This document shows, piece after piece, positions 11,501-22,595 of a stretch of 64,000 bases of DNA. The position numbers were made by a program, and so were the translations under genes. The notes under the pieces were generated by a model. The model saw only the letters and a program-made list of their open reading frames with translations, had not been told where the DNA came from and did not search any database. The stretch comes from Falciphora oryzae (lineage: Eukaryota > Ascomycota > Sordariomycetes > Magnaporthales > Magnaporthaceae): contig JNVV01000056.1 of assembly GCA_000733355.1 (NCBI GenBank), forward strand, positions 203,791 to 267,790, given 5' to 3'. Numbering within the stretch: the stretch's first letter is position 1; each line of letters begins with the position of its first letter.

Positions 11501-12835
11501 GGTCCGGCAAGCCCGGCTCACGGCCCGACATGCGCGGATCCAGATAGAGCGAGAGAATGTATCGGATGGCCTCGTTCAGGTACTCGGCCTGGTCCAGCAA
11601 CGTCTGACCGTGGAAGGCCGTGAAGTCCTCGTTGAAGTCGACGGCGAAGAAGTCAAGCGCCCTTGCGCCGGCCCTGATGGCAGCCTCATCGTGCTGCACC
11701 CCCTCATGGAAGAGGGTGGCAGCCTCGGCGGCGATCGGTCGGACTTGCTTGTAGCTCCCAGCGTTTCCGGGGATAAAGAGCACGGGAATACCCCTCAGCT
11801 AACACAGGGAGGGGTTCGGATCAGCACCTCTGACTTGGCTCACGGAGCCGTGGCGGCGCTGCTCGAGTGGAGGAACTGAGGCGCGATGCCAGGGAGAGAA
11901 GGCAAACTGCTCGACACGGTAGCAGCACATGCACGCACCTTGGTATCATCGTCAACGTACTGCTCTCTGTATAGATAAAGCGAGTACTTGCTCGCGAAGC
12001 GCGTGTGCTCCGTGTCGAACTCGTTGAGGCGAGCGTACGAGGGGCGCATGTACGACATGCGGCAGCCCTTGGGGTCGAGCTGCCTGGTGTTGAGCGAGTG
12101 AATAATCAGACCCAGGCACGAGAGCCCGACCAGCGAGACCAGTAGGGCCAGCGTCGATATGGCCCAGGGACTCCTCGACCGGGGGCGGAAGCCGCCCGGC
12201 GACGTCCTTGCCCCGCCGGCCAGCTCTTTCTCGGCCATGACGCCGTTTGCGGCCCCGACTTCTCCCTCCCCCCTTGCCCGACGGCCCAGGTTCAGTAAGG
12301 AGCGAATGCGTGTCGGGAGGCTTTCCGGGACGGCAGCGCCGGCGGCAGCGCGCGACGGCTGGGTGGTGACGAGGGCCGAGTCCGAGGTTAGAGGATGTTG
12401 CTGCTTTTCTAACGAATCATGCCGCGCGAACGAGCCAGGCTGTTTCCAATTGAAATTGCCAGAGCGGCGGCTCCTGGCCGAGGACGGTCGAAGTTCGGCG
12501 CTGGGCCTCGTGGTCTCGGCGGCAGGGGCTGGCAGGGGTGGCTGCGGCGAGTGTCGGCTCTCGGATGGGGTCTCGTGGACTTGCTGGTCGTAATAGAGGT
12601 GGCTGCTGCTGCTGCTGCCAACAATGCTGTTGCTGCCGCTGCTGCTGCTGTTGCTCTCGGGCCTCGTGGTGGGGTGTGCGAGCGCGGCGAGATCGGACGA
12701 CGGGCGCCTCGACGGCTTGGTGTTGCAGCTGGCGCTGGCACTGGCGTTGAAGCTGGAGCTGGAGCTGGAGCTCAAGGTCTGCTTGGCAGGTGAATCGCCG
12801 CCGCTGTCAGAGGATCCAGACGGGCGCCGCAACAT
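8568..12835 (-). CDS. BST1: GPI inositol-deacylase (PGAP1/Bst1)
   Basis: Two exons: 12835-11939 (299 codons) and 11798-8568, split by a GTGCGT...TTAG intron (about 1375 residues). This ER membrane enzyme removes the inositol acyl chain from GPI anchors, which licenses GPI proteins for export. After a Ser-rich low-complexity N terminus of about 220 residues there is a first membrane helix (about 225-247). The lumenal alpha/beta-hydrolase part then begins with the family signature VLFIPGNAGSYKQVRPIAAE and has the lipase nucleophile elbow GHSMGG (Ser near 408). The C-terminal half carries several membrane helices and, between them, a poly-Gln tract coded by mixed CAG/CAA near 9345-9400. The protein is longer than the yeast enzyme, mainly because of the N-terminal extension and the poly-Gln loop. 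The start is the first ATG of the open frame. A shorter start just before the first helix cannot be excluded. Confidence 0.92.
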
Positions 12836-15541
12836 GCCAAAGCCTCTGCTGGACCCAGCGAAGGCAGTTCTGCGCGATTGGCCGTCGCAGCGTCCCGGTG
12901 GTGCCGAAACGAGCCCTAAATGGGGGTTGGACGAGGTTTGCGCCGTGTCGGCTTGCTCGGTTTGCTGTTGTTTTTGCTTCTTTTTTCTCCGGCTGCTCCG
13001 GCGCTCGCTCGCTTGGTAATGGCTGGATCAAAAGGTGGGCACACGAGCTCGACTGCCAGGCAATGTCACGTCACTGCTCTAGCGCCAGCGGAGGTGTGGT
13101 GGGCAGGGGCGAGTAGTGGCTGCAGACGGGTACCTGTGCAGCTCTGTCGCGAATCAGAGTGGGCCAGGTTTCCCCTCATCGAAACTCGAGGTCAACAGCA
13201 GCGCTACAGGAGGATGAGGAGGACGGCGAGGAAGATGATGCAGGCCACGAGGCTTTCGTCCAGAGAAGCCGGCATGGCACGATAAAACAGGCTGTCGAGT
13301 GAGTGCCTTCTTTGGATGCCTCGGCCGTCGGCCTTATCGCTCCTGCCCGGCCCGGGGCACGGTTGCTTGACTTGCACTTGGGGCGGCAGCCAGGACCAGG
13401 GTCCACAAGGCGGGTTGGGTTTTCTGGCAAACGCACGCAAGCAAGCATCCATGTGGTGCGATCGAATGGGCTCGCGAATCACCCAAACCAGACCCAAGTA
13501 CACTGTGGCGATATCCCGGCAGTTGACTCGAACAATTGCATGTGTGCGGTACGGCGGCAGCCTGGGAGTACGAGGCAAGGCAATGTGCCCCAGGTTTTCG
13601 TCGCTTGAAACTTCCCACCGAGCGCCCGTGGCTTTTATAAACAATCAACGGATCGACAGCTGCTTACGAAAGCCCCAGGCCGGGCCTAAACATGACTCGG
13701 GAATGCCAAAACAGCTTGGCAGAGCTCGAGTGGAGGACGTCACCGAGAGGAGAGGCAGCACCAGCCAAAGGAACCTTGGCCACATCCAGGAGACATTGAG
13801 CTTCCCCTCGGGGACTTGCCTCGTTTGATTGTTGTTGAAAGCAGCGAGTAGAGCCAGGCAATGACGGTACAATACAGCAATAATCAGATTATCTCCAAGG
13901 CATCGCAAGTCGCGATGCTGGCAGCAGTGGGAGTGCTTTCCTTGCGCATCGTCTCATTCACTGACGGTTCGGCTTCATCCCCCACACCACCCCACACACG
14001 CAGCCAGAGCTGGGAACAGCTCACTGCCCTGGACGAAATGCATCTCCAACACGGTGCGTGCACAAGCTGCACAAGGTTCAGGGCGCTTCCGCTCCCGACC
14101 CCTGCCTTGTCCCAAAGCGGAAAGCAAGAGCCAACCCAATCAATCCAATGCGACGACACACCTGATCACCAGAGCTTCCGCCCATGCAGCCACTCGGGCA
14201 GTAATTCTGTGCGAAAAAGCCACAGAAAAGAAATCTCTTCCCTACGACCGACCTCGTCCAACTTTCGTCGCGGCTCAGCGCCATCTCTGTTGCGGAAACT
14301 TGGAAATGGTGATGCTATCTCGCCTTAGTCCATCACCCAGAGCCTCCTTCAGCTGCAGGCCCGCGCCCCTCCTCTCAGCGACGCGCACCAACCAGCCCCA
14401 AACCGAGCTCTCCTTCACCAGGCTGGCCACTTGGCTGCAGCAAGCGAGACGCGAGAAAAATGGCATCCGGAAGGGCCATTCGCCTGGATTGCTTCGTAGA
14501 TCAAATCGGTCCGTCCAGCCGCCGCGCTTCGCTGCAGTCCTCGGCCCTCGACACCACCAGCCCAACCGGAGGCTGCGCTAGCTTGCCAGTTTCCCGCCCG
14601 CCCAGCTCGTCGGCGTGGGCACGACTTCACTTCCTAGCTCCGTTGGTATCTACGCCTTGCATCCGCCAGTCAACCAACATGCACCTTCCATCAGGCAGCC
14701 TAGAGCCACACTAAGCCCCCTGCATCACTCTATCGTTTGAGGATGGCCGCTGGTCAACCGAGAACGGAGCCCTTGGTCCGATCATGCAGTTTACCACGTG
14801 GCAGCAACTCTCATCCATCACTGCCAAACTATGCAATGCTGATTACACTGCGACGTCTACTGCCCTCGGGTATAACGTCGACAAGGTCCCCAACTCGGCC
14901 TGACACCTAGGACACACCTCTCAGAAACCACCCAGGGTTGGATGACACGTAATGCGCCATCCTCGTGGCCGGTTCCGCCATCATGCAGCAACAGGTGTTA
15001 ATGTACGCGTGGATGGCTTGGATACTTGGATGCTTAGGTACAGAGCTACGCAAGCTCGTTGTCAGCTGGCTGAGGTGGTGACAAGGCCTTCCCAGTCTGA
15101 ATCCCTCAGGTGCAAACGAGCAAATACCAGGGACCACCTAGGACACGCAATGGAGGTATCCGAAGCTCTTGCACGAGACCTTCCTTGACAGAGGTACTCA
15201 TCTATCCACGGTGCCAAGCGGCAACCAACGGGGGAAACCAGTGAGCACCTTATGAGCCCGACACAATCCAATTGATGCTTGGCGGAGCACTGGTGGTTCT
15301 TCTCACAGGCTGCCGATAGGTTTTGTTGGGCTGCATTTACGGCGCTGAGAATGGATTCCGTATTAAAATATACCCGATTCTAACACACAGCATAAAGAAA
15401 TGGAAAGCCAACGGGAAAGAATGCCACACGGGAAAAAGCCTTCGGAATTCGAAGACAGCATACGCCCAAAGGAAATACCAAAAGCAAAGCAGTCATGACC
15501 CGCACCCTCAACCATCTTCCACTCTCAACCTCCCCTCATCC
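12836..15541. other. Intergenic gap between BST1 and the 12-Cys secreted-protein gene
   Basis: About 2.7 kb. The left part is the BST1 promoter and 5' leader; the right end is the 3' side of the next gene. Several open frames of 100-175 codons overlap on both strands, but none has a domain, signal peptide or intron structure I can support. Confidence 0.45.
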
Positions 15542-16552
15542 TCAGGCGTCGCCAGTCGCGACAGCCTCGCTGGTGACCTGGGCCTCAACACTCTCGACAG
15601 GGGACGCGGCAGGAGTCACCAGGGGCAGACCAGTCCTGATCCTGAAGACGGTGTTGAGGCCCGAAGGACCCGTCGTCGTCGTCGCCGTCGCCGTGGCATT
15701 CGCCGCCACGGTGGTGTTCAGGCGGCCCAGGGTCGCAGCCGCGGTGGGCTTGGGCGCCGTGGTCGAGTTCGCGCTCATGGTCAGGTTGACCGACCACGCG
15801 ACCTCGGGTTTGAGCGCGGTGGGCGTCGACAGCTCGCCCTCGTCGTGCTCGACCGTGGGCCAGAGGCCGCCTGTCATGGCCATCCACTTGCTCATGGGGA
15901 TGCCATTGTCCTCGCCGAAGCCGTCGTTGGCGTTCTCGCACTTGGGGTTGACACTGATGCCCGTCATATTAGGCACGACGGCGTCCTGGTCGGGCAGGGT
16001 GCAATCGGCGTAGGCGACGACGACCTTCCAGCCCTGGTCGGTCGTGTAGTGGCCCGAGATGCCGTCCGAGGCCCAGGTGCCCTTGCGGGTGCAGCAGCCG
16101 GCGTTGACCTTGTTGGCGACGGCGTCGACCTCCTCGGAACACGAGAGCGTGACGTTGTTGCTATTGTGGTTGCACACGAACAGGCCCGTCGAGCGGACGC
16201 AGGCGAAGCGCCGGCACGTCTGCGCCGGCACGGGGCAGCTGGCGTCGGTCCACGCCCTGTCGGCCTGGACGTGGTACAGCCATTTTTGCCGCAGCAGGAT
16301 CTCGTGCTCCAGGTCCTGCCGCGAGGCCGTGTCGTAGTTGCCGCACTGCAGCTCCTTGAGCTGGACGGGGTGTGGCGCCTCGCAGGTCGTGTTCCGGGCC
16401 GTCGAGGGGCAGGTGCCGTTCAGGACGCGGGGGTCGGTCCCGTTCAGGGGGCCGAGGTTGGGCTTCTGGGCGGCCTGGACAAGGGCCGCAGCGTCCACCG
16501 GGAGAGCAGAGATCGCGCCGAGCGCAAGGCCCATGATTGTGAGAGCAACCAT
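15542..16552 (-). CDS. Secreted, N-glycosylated cysteine-rich protein, 12 Cys, function unknown
   Basis: One exon of 336 residues. A signal peptide is clear (MVALTIMGLALGAISALPVD). The mature protein has about twelve cysteines within its first about 210 residues, including a CC pair (NAGCCTRKGTW) and a run C-x5-C-x3-C (DASCPVPAQTCRRFACVRS). Several N-x-S/T sequons are present (NGT, NTT, NVT, NMT, NLT, NST). The last about 100 residues are a Thr/Ala-rich tail likely to be O-glycosylated, with no obvious GPI signal. I do not recognise a named family. A TATAAAGA box on the minus strand lies near 16710-16720, about 160 bp before the start. The gene stands alone between long gaps. Confidence 0.8.
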   Translation of the reverse strand: MVALTIMGLALGAISALPVDAAALVQAAQKPNLGPLNGTDPRVLNGTCPSTARNTTCEAPHPVQLKELQCGNYDTASRQDLEHEILLRQKWLYHVQADRAWTDASCPVPAQTCRRFACVRSTGLFVCNHNSNNVTLSCSEEVDAVANKVNAGCCTRKGTWASDGISGHYTTDQGWKVVVAYADCTLPDQDAVVPNMTGISVNPKCENANDGFGEDNGIPMSKWMAMTGGLWPTVEHDEGELSTPTALKPEVAWSVNLTMSANSTTAPKPTAAATLGRLNTTVAANATATATTTTGPSGLNTVFRIRTGLPLVTPAASPVESVEAQVTSEAVATGDA

Positions 16553-16859
16553 TGTAGCCGCTGTCGGGGTCTGGGTTCCTGGGTGTCTGGAGGTCTGGCG
16601 TCTGGAGTGGTGAAGAACTGGTGTGAGCTGTCAGAATATCTATATTAGATCCGAGAGATGATCCGATCGTGGTAGAGAGACCGAGAGCAAGAGTTGGAAC
16701 TACCTCTCTCTTTATACATCTCTGGAGAACCTTTCTCCTTCATTTTTTTTTTCTTTCTCCATACTCCTAGGCAAGCCCTGTGTAAAGCTTGCTGTGAGAT
16801 ATTATCGCCGTGGCGCCGGGCTGCGAAGAAGCTCTAAGGTGCAGCTGTGGGGAGAAGTT

Positions 16860-16891
<32 letters not shown>

Positions 16892-17576
16892 CCCCCTTTA
16901 CATCCTCCTTTCTCCGAAACCTCGTTTGCTCTCATGTCGCCGTCAAACTCGTCATGTTGCCGATATTCTTACCCGCCTATCTAAGGGGCTATCTCATGGG
17001 GTTTTGGTATGTCGTTGCAAGTATTCGCGTGCAGAAACTCGGAAGTAGGAAAGTAGGAAAACAGGATGTCTAACCACATTTACCCAAAGACGAGCCAGAT
17101 TGTACAGGAATTTCGCGCACGAAAACATCCGGTAGGAAAATGACACACAACGTCAATCATGGGCATTAAGAAGCCCTTATGGCTTCCATGTGCCTGTGGC
17201 ATTACTACTAGATATCCGAATTACGAGCAACAATTCGACATGCATCTTGCCTGACAGGGCGAATCTAACCATCCGCATGGAACATCAAAGGCGTCGTGGG
17301 CGCTCCAAGTGGACCTCTCCGGGCGGGACAAATCGACGGACAAGATTATCCCACCATACAGAGCCGCTCAGAATCCCCAGTGATGCCAAGCCGGGCTTCC
17401 TGGGGTATTATTAGCAAAAAAAAAAAAAAAAAAAAAAAAAGGAAGAGAAGAGGCCGCTACCATTGAGCAGCATATAAAGCCACAATGGCCTAGGTAGATT
17501 CTTGCTGGGGAACGTATAGTGGTATTTCGTCAATTGCATTCTCGCCTCTTTTGCGCACACAATAGTCGTCCCCACG
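16553..17576. promoter_or_regulatory. Divergent promoter region with a T30 tract and an A25 tract
   Basis: Lies between the 12-Cys secreted-protein gene (-) and the PEBP gene (+). It contains a run of 30 T at 16862-16891 and a run of 25 A at 17416-17440, with about 524 bp of ordinary sequence between them. A TATAAA box at about 17473 sits about 105 bp before the PEBP start. No gene is supported inside. Confidence 0.55.
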
Positions 17577-18307
17577 ATGCCGTTCGACGCGCAAGCCGTA
17601 GTAGACTCCCTCTCGCGTGCCGGCCTCGCCCCCGGCACCACCTCGCTCGTCCCGGCCGGCTTCAAGTCGACGACAGAGCTGTCAGTTGTCTACGGCAGCG
17701 GAGACAACAGCAAAGCTCTCGCGCTAGGCAACCTGTTCCGCAAGAGCGAGTGCGGCGAGGCCCCAAAAGTCTCGTTCCCGCCCGAGAACCCAGACCACCC
17801 GGGCTCGACGAGAACCTACACGCTGCTCCTGGTCGACCCGGATGCGCCATGCCCGAGCGACCAGAGATTCGCAAACTGGAGGCACTGGGTCATCACCGGG
17901 CTCAGGCCGACGACAGAAGCATCTCCGGTCGCCGACGACGCCGCTGCTGCGGGAAACGCCCTGACGACGTACCTGGGGCCTGGACCCAAGGATGAGTAAG
18001 GAGCTTGCAGCCTAAGCCGAAGCCCCATTCCTGAAGAGTACATGTACCTCAAAATAAGGTTGGATGAAATACCGGCTAAGGTTCATCTCCAAATAAAAAT
18101 TAAAGCTCGGAGCCGCACCGCTACCTCTTCCAGTTATTCCGGGAGCCCGAGGGCGGACTGGGCGCCCTGACCAAGGCAGACGTGGGCGGCGAAGAGTTTG
18201 TCGACCGGAGGTCCTTCGACAGTCCCGCGTGGGCGGCCGAGCACGACCTCGAGCTGGTGGCGCTGAATTGGATGCTGTGCGCCGCGGACGTTTGGGAGCC
18301 AAAATGA
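17577..18307 (+). CDS. Phosphatidylethanolamine-binding protein (PEBP/Tfs1-type)
   Basis: Two exons, 17577-17995 and 18106-18307, joined in frame (206 residues). The intron begins GTAAGG and ends AAAG. PEBPs bind phospholipids or anions. The yeast relative Tfs1 inhibits carboxypeptidase Y and a Ras-GAP. The first PEBP signature is visible as LLVDPDAPCPSDQRF followed by NWRHWVITGL (about residues 82-110), with the Asp-Pro-Asp and His-Trp elements of the binding pocket. Exon 2 holds the second part: PHRYLFQLFREP (the typical HRY/F...L segment) and the C-terminal helix with NWMLCAADVW. Length fits the family. A TATA box lies about 105 bp upstream. Whether this copy acts on a protease cannot be told from sequence. 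Confidence 0.9.
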
Positions 18308-19030
18308 AAGGGGAGGAACAAGAGAGAGCAACACTATTGGCGCGACTTGATGAGGCGCGTGCCGTCCAGACCATGTCTCCCAAGGTCAGATCAAAGTAAC
18401 GCGGTGGAATTTTATCTCTTTTTCTATCAACCTCCGCCTTTCCGCTAGGTCACCTCGATGCTCTCGGATAAGGATGACTTGGGGCTTTGCCCCTGGGGTA
18501 GAGGAGACTCGAGGCTGCCCCGGATGGCACTGCAACCACATCCACAGGAAAACCTCCCTGCCTACCTCATCCCCACAGATGACTGTTCAATGATTAAGGT
18601 TGGCGAGCTTCGGGAGAAAGGTTATTCGCTGTCACCTCAATGGTAGCGAGAAACTGACCCTAACAAAACGGATGGATCTCCACAATGTAATGCATTTTGT
18701 AACCGAGTCCTCGGTTTTCTCATCCCATACATAGCCAGAACTCGAAACCCTCGTGTCACCCCCGGACGAAAGCAAAACGACTGTCCCAAAATCGCCAGTG
18801 AAGAAGAAAGAAATAACACAAAGAATCGAGAAATATAACCGTGCTCGTCTATCAGAGGAAAATTACGGGGCGTAGGAGCTGGCGGAGCAATCATGCACGG
18901 GGAGAGCTTAGCAGTCTGGCTGCAGTCTGCTCTCAGAAAACGCATCTTCTCAGTTCCGATGAGGACAGGCGGACGGAAGACGCGAGCGGCAAGGTATGGC
19001 CGTTCGGGTGAGCCAAGTCAGACGTCACTT
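18308..19030. other. Convergent 3' region between the PEBP and Acinus-like genes
   Basis: About 720 bp between convergent stops. No gene is supported; small open frames on both strands lack motifs. Confidence 0.5.
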
Positions 19031-20929
19031 CTACCGCCTATCAGAGCGATGGTCGTTGTCACCAGGCCTGTAACGGAAGTCCTCATACCGAGGGGGACGA
19101 CCATCTCCGAAACGTCCACCTTCACCGAAACGACCACCGGGCCCTAGCGGAGGGCCACCACCGCCACCGCCGTGTCGTCGACGGCCGCCGCGCCGGCGCG
19201 GGGCGGGCGCTTCGAAAGACTGGGGAGGTAGTGGTGCTCGGTGCGAGCCAGAGCCAGAGCCAGAGCCAGATGCATTTCCTCCTCCTGGTGCGCCGCCGCC
19301 GCCGCGAGGACCGCCACCTCCACCGCCGCCTCCCATCGGACCACGGCGATCGCGGAACGGGGGTCTGATGCCAACAAAAGTCTCCGGGCCGCGGTCGATA
19401 AACTGGTCACTGCGCGTGAATGAGTACCGGTGGTGGTCGCCCGAAACGTCGCGGGTCGGGTCGCGCGACACAAACTGGTCAAGGTTTGCAAGCCTTCGGC
19501 GTGCCAGCTCCGACGAAACAGGCTGCCACGAAAGGCGAGGGGTGGCGCGAGTTCCTTGGTATGAGTTGGCGCGGATGTCACCGCCAGCGCCCAGTCGACC
19601 ACCGCTCGGCTGCGGGGGTTGCATGCTCCGTGGGCCCGAGGGCGCCGATTCGATTCCTGGGTGCTCCCTCATGGCTGGGCCGGTGGGAGCATTTGCCGGG
19701 AAGGGTGAACGTGACGAGGCAGGAGCAGACGGGGGCGGCTTTGAGTCGGGTGCGGCGATCTGGTGGGTGGCGACGGTGATGCCTCCGTCCTTGTGGTAGA
19801 CAACCTCCCACCTAGGAACGCTACCATGGCTGCCTCTGCCCGATAGGCGCTCGGTCTTGGCCTGCTCCTTGTCGATCCAATCGCGAACCTGTCCAGAAGG
19901 AACATAGTCGGCCCAGAGTGCTTTGCGGTTCCGCTCATCGGGCCAGACTCTGCCGTGCAAGGCAGAGCGCACACGCGACGCGGCGGTGACGGTGCGGAAC
20001 TGGACCAGCACGTGTGTGCGAATCGAGTCTAACCAAAAGGCCGATATAACAGACGGGTCGGGAGCTTCGCCGCGCGCCGCGGAAAGCTCGACGAGGTGGG
20101 CTTCCACGCTCTCCGTCTTGAGAGGGCGCATAAGATTGCCGATATAGAGACTGTTGGTGGCTGGGTGAAGTGCAGGTTCGAGAAGGGCATCGTCGTCGTC
20201 CTGAATGTCGCGAGCAGAGCGGTTTGTGGTGGGCTCATCCCTGTGTTCTTTCACATCCGTGTCGATGTCCATCTTGGTGGCTGTCGCCTCTTGCGCCGGC
20301 TCCGGCTTCGCATCATGTTTCTCCACTAGTGAATCGTCGCCATAGTCCACAACCTCATCCTGATCCATTGTTTGCGCTTGGCTACCTGCACTGACAACCT
20401 CGCTCGGTAGTGGCTGTGAAGTCACAGGGGCCACGACAGCGCTAGGCTGACTCGCGCGCTCTGCTGGGAGTCCCTGCGGCGCAGATGCATCTTCCTGAGC
20501 AGCGGCATTCGCCGCGCTCTCTGCCTTGAGGGTCTCGGCAGGATCCTGCCTTGGCCTCTTCCGCGGGGTGTCGACGTTTGAGGGCGGCGGGCTGACGGAG
20601 CGGCGCTTCCGCTTCTTCTCGTCCACGAGGACCTCGGTGGGTGGCACTGAAGGGGTCTGCGACACGCCGCCGTTGCTCTGGGGATCCGGGGTGGGGTCGA
20701 CGGGCGCGTCAGGCTTTGCGACGCCGACGGCGCCAGCGTCAGCGACTGGCGTTGCGTCTTCGCTAGCCGCAGGAGCCTCCTCGCTGGGCGGCTCCTGGTC
20801 CGGATCACCGCCCTCGGCTTCTTCCAGGCGCTCGACAAGGGCCGCCTTTACACCCTTAGTGTCCAACCCTCTCCGCTTGAGCTCAGCCCTGAGATCAACG
20901 ACGGTGAGCTTGGCCCAGTCGGTCGCCAT
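19031..20929 (-). CDS. Acinus (ACIN1)-like SAP/RRM RNA-processing protein
   Basis: Single exon of 632 residues from the ATG at 20929. An N-terminal SAP motif (about residues 4-38: WAKLTVVDLRAELKRRGLDT, then a KAALVERL helix) binds DNA or RNA. A long acidic/Pro-rich linker contains KKRKRRS and PRKRPRQ nuclear-localisation-like clusters. At about 263-345 there is an RRM-like domain starting SLYIGNLMRPLKTE. It is followed by VRDWIDKEQAKTERL (about 350), which resembles the RNPS1/SAP18-binding (RSB) motif of Acinus. The C-terminal third is Arg/Gly/Pro-rich (GGGGGGGPRGGGGAPGGG and a (GS)n run). Acinus is an ASAP-complex scaffold in splicing and at the exon-junction complex. The frame is open about 100 codons further upstream, but the SAP motif starts at once after this ATG, so I chose it. 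Confidence 0.82.
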   Translation of the reverse strand: MATDWAKLTVVDLRAELKRRGLDTKGVKAALVERLEEAEGGDPDQEPPSEEAPAASEDATPVADAGAVGVAKPDAPVDPTPDPQSNGGVSQTPSVPPTEVLVDEKKRKRRSVSPPPSNVDTPRKRPRQDPAETLKAESAANAAAQEDASAPQGLPAERASQPSAVVAPVTSQPLPSEVVSAGSQAQTMDQDEVVDYGDDSLVEKHDAKPEPAQEATATKMDIDTDVKEHRDEPTTNRSARDIQDDDDALLEPALHPATNSLYIGNLMRPLKTESVEAHLVELSAARGEAPDPSVISAFWLDSIRTHVLVQFRTVTAASRVRSALHGRVWPDERNRKALWADYVPSGQVRDWIDKEQAKTERLSGRGSHGSVPRWEVVYHKDGGITVATHQIAAPDSKPPPSAPASSRSPFPANAPTGPAMREHPGIESAPSGPRSMQPPQPSGGRLGAGGDIRANSYQGTRATPRLSWQPVSSELARRRLANLDQFVSRDPTRDVSGDHHRYSFTRSDQFIDRGPETFVGIRPPFRDRRGPMGGGGGGGGPRGGGGAPGGGNASGSGSGSGSHRAPLPPQSFEAPAPRRRGGRRRHGGGGGGPPLGPGGRFGEGGRFGDGRPPRYEDFRYRPGDNDHRSDRR

Positions 20930-22595
20930 GATTGAAGGCTGCCGGAGGCTCGTGTGACGCGACTCTGCCCGAGACGCCGGCTGCGGTTGAGATAGGGCAA
21001 GACAGCGGCGAAAAGGCGCAGCAAACAGAAGGTGACTCGCGCGATGTGATAGCGCGACAAGCGATGGAGAATAGAGGGGAAAGGCTAAGGTGTTTTCAAG
21101 CCACCCGGCTGGAGGAGGGAGCTCGTCAATCGGCAAATCTTGGAGCCGTGCCGCTTTGCACAGGCTCTGGTCGTGATTGTGCGGGTGGGCGGCTCGAGGT
21201 TTTGAGGCTGGGGAGTTGGAAGTCGCAAAGGCCAATCCGTTTTGATGTCTAAAATTTGTTCTAGCGCGTCGCGAAAACTCGTCGGCTCACGCCGCCTCGT
21301 CCCTGCCCGAAAATCTGTGCACGGCCATGGCACGGTCGTCTAATGTGGGGCCTTGATGCTTGCGCGCGAATCCCTGTCCGCTTTCAGACCAGAAAGCTGA
21401 AAGCGTGCGTCACGTGATACAGCCTTTCCTCTTGCTACGCTGACAGCCCGACCGCAAACGTTTTCTTGATCATGAGGTGCCAGAGCAAACCCCACCTGAT
21501 GCAATGCGACGAAACCATCGCAGAGGGAGGGGGCTTGATGGCATGATGGCACCCGAGAAGCCAGTTGTGTGTCTGCCCGTTGCCGAAGACAGACGGCAAA
21601 CCAAGCTCCACAGCACTCACTGCCGCTTTGAATGAGATCGAAGCAGACGGGCGGCAAACAAGGGGGTAATTGTCAGATATACACGGGCTACCAAACCAGC
21701 CCCCCCAATCCTCCAGGAGAAGGACAGGCAAGCGACACGAAGCGCTGACCTTGGCCGACCCCCCTCGGGTGCTTCCGCCAACCGCTCCAGCGTAGCCCCG
21801 CGGTCTTGGGCTACACGCTGAAAGCGGCGGCTAGCTGTCACTTCCATCCATCTTCCTCCTAGCACGCGTTCTGCAGGTACCGTGGGTACGCAACGTCAGA
21901 GATCCACAGGGCCTCCCACGAGGCATCGCGCCTTTGGTCGGCTGCTCTGTGCTGTCGCTGTCGTGGTCCGCCAGCCACCTATGGATGACCCGCACTTGGA
22001 AGCCCAAGGGACCGCAGCGGGACCGTTCAGTCGACGCCAACTCTGCTTCTGGGTAACAATCGTCCCAACACGGAATGGCGGGGTACCTGCCACAATTGAT
22101 TGGATGCCGATTGTCCATTGTTCCTTCCGCAAGCAGCCTTGAGTGGGCGTCCATTCCCAAATTCCAATGCCCAACCCCCGGAAACAGCCCAAATAAAGAA
22201 ATGCCAGTGGCTTTCTGTCTGTGCTCTCGGGACTCGACTTGAATCATTGTGCCATTTGATCTTTTCCAAAAACAGCATCGTCCTCGAGGCGGCCCCTATT
22301 GTGTCGCTACAAATCCTAACCAGAATCCCTGCCGAGTCGCGCTCACCGACGGTTCTTGAAGCCAAGACTCTCCACCCACCTCCCATCGGAGCTTCTGTCT
22401 ACACCGCCCATCGCCGTCTTCCCACCTGCACCTCGAGCTACCTGCAAGATACCGATCTCGCTATACCTAGGGTAGCTGGTTGTGGAACATACTCGCCTCT
22501 AGCCTCGGCTGCCGGCTTCGCTTGGATCGCAAATTATTGCTTCCTTACCCCCAATCTTCCAATTGCACTTTGTCACCTCTTAGGCCGCAACAAAG
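20930..22595. promoter_or_regulatory. Divergent upstream region between the Acinus-like and acidic unknown genes
   Basis: About 1.67 kb between head-to-head genes, expected to hold both promoters and leaders. The region 22100-22590 is CT-rich, as in many fungal 5' leaders. No gene or recognised binding site is supported. Confidence 0.45.

Noticed and set aside
13861..14581. Open frames of 155 and 175 codons upstream of BST1
   Set aside because: Overlapping frames of similar length on both strands with no motifs; expected by chance in this base composition.
15323..16648. 441-codon plus-strand frame opposite the 12-Cys secreted-protein gene
   Set aside because: Antisense shadow, very Arg/Val/Gly-rich; the minus frame has the signal peptide, sequons and TATA box.
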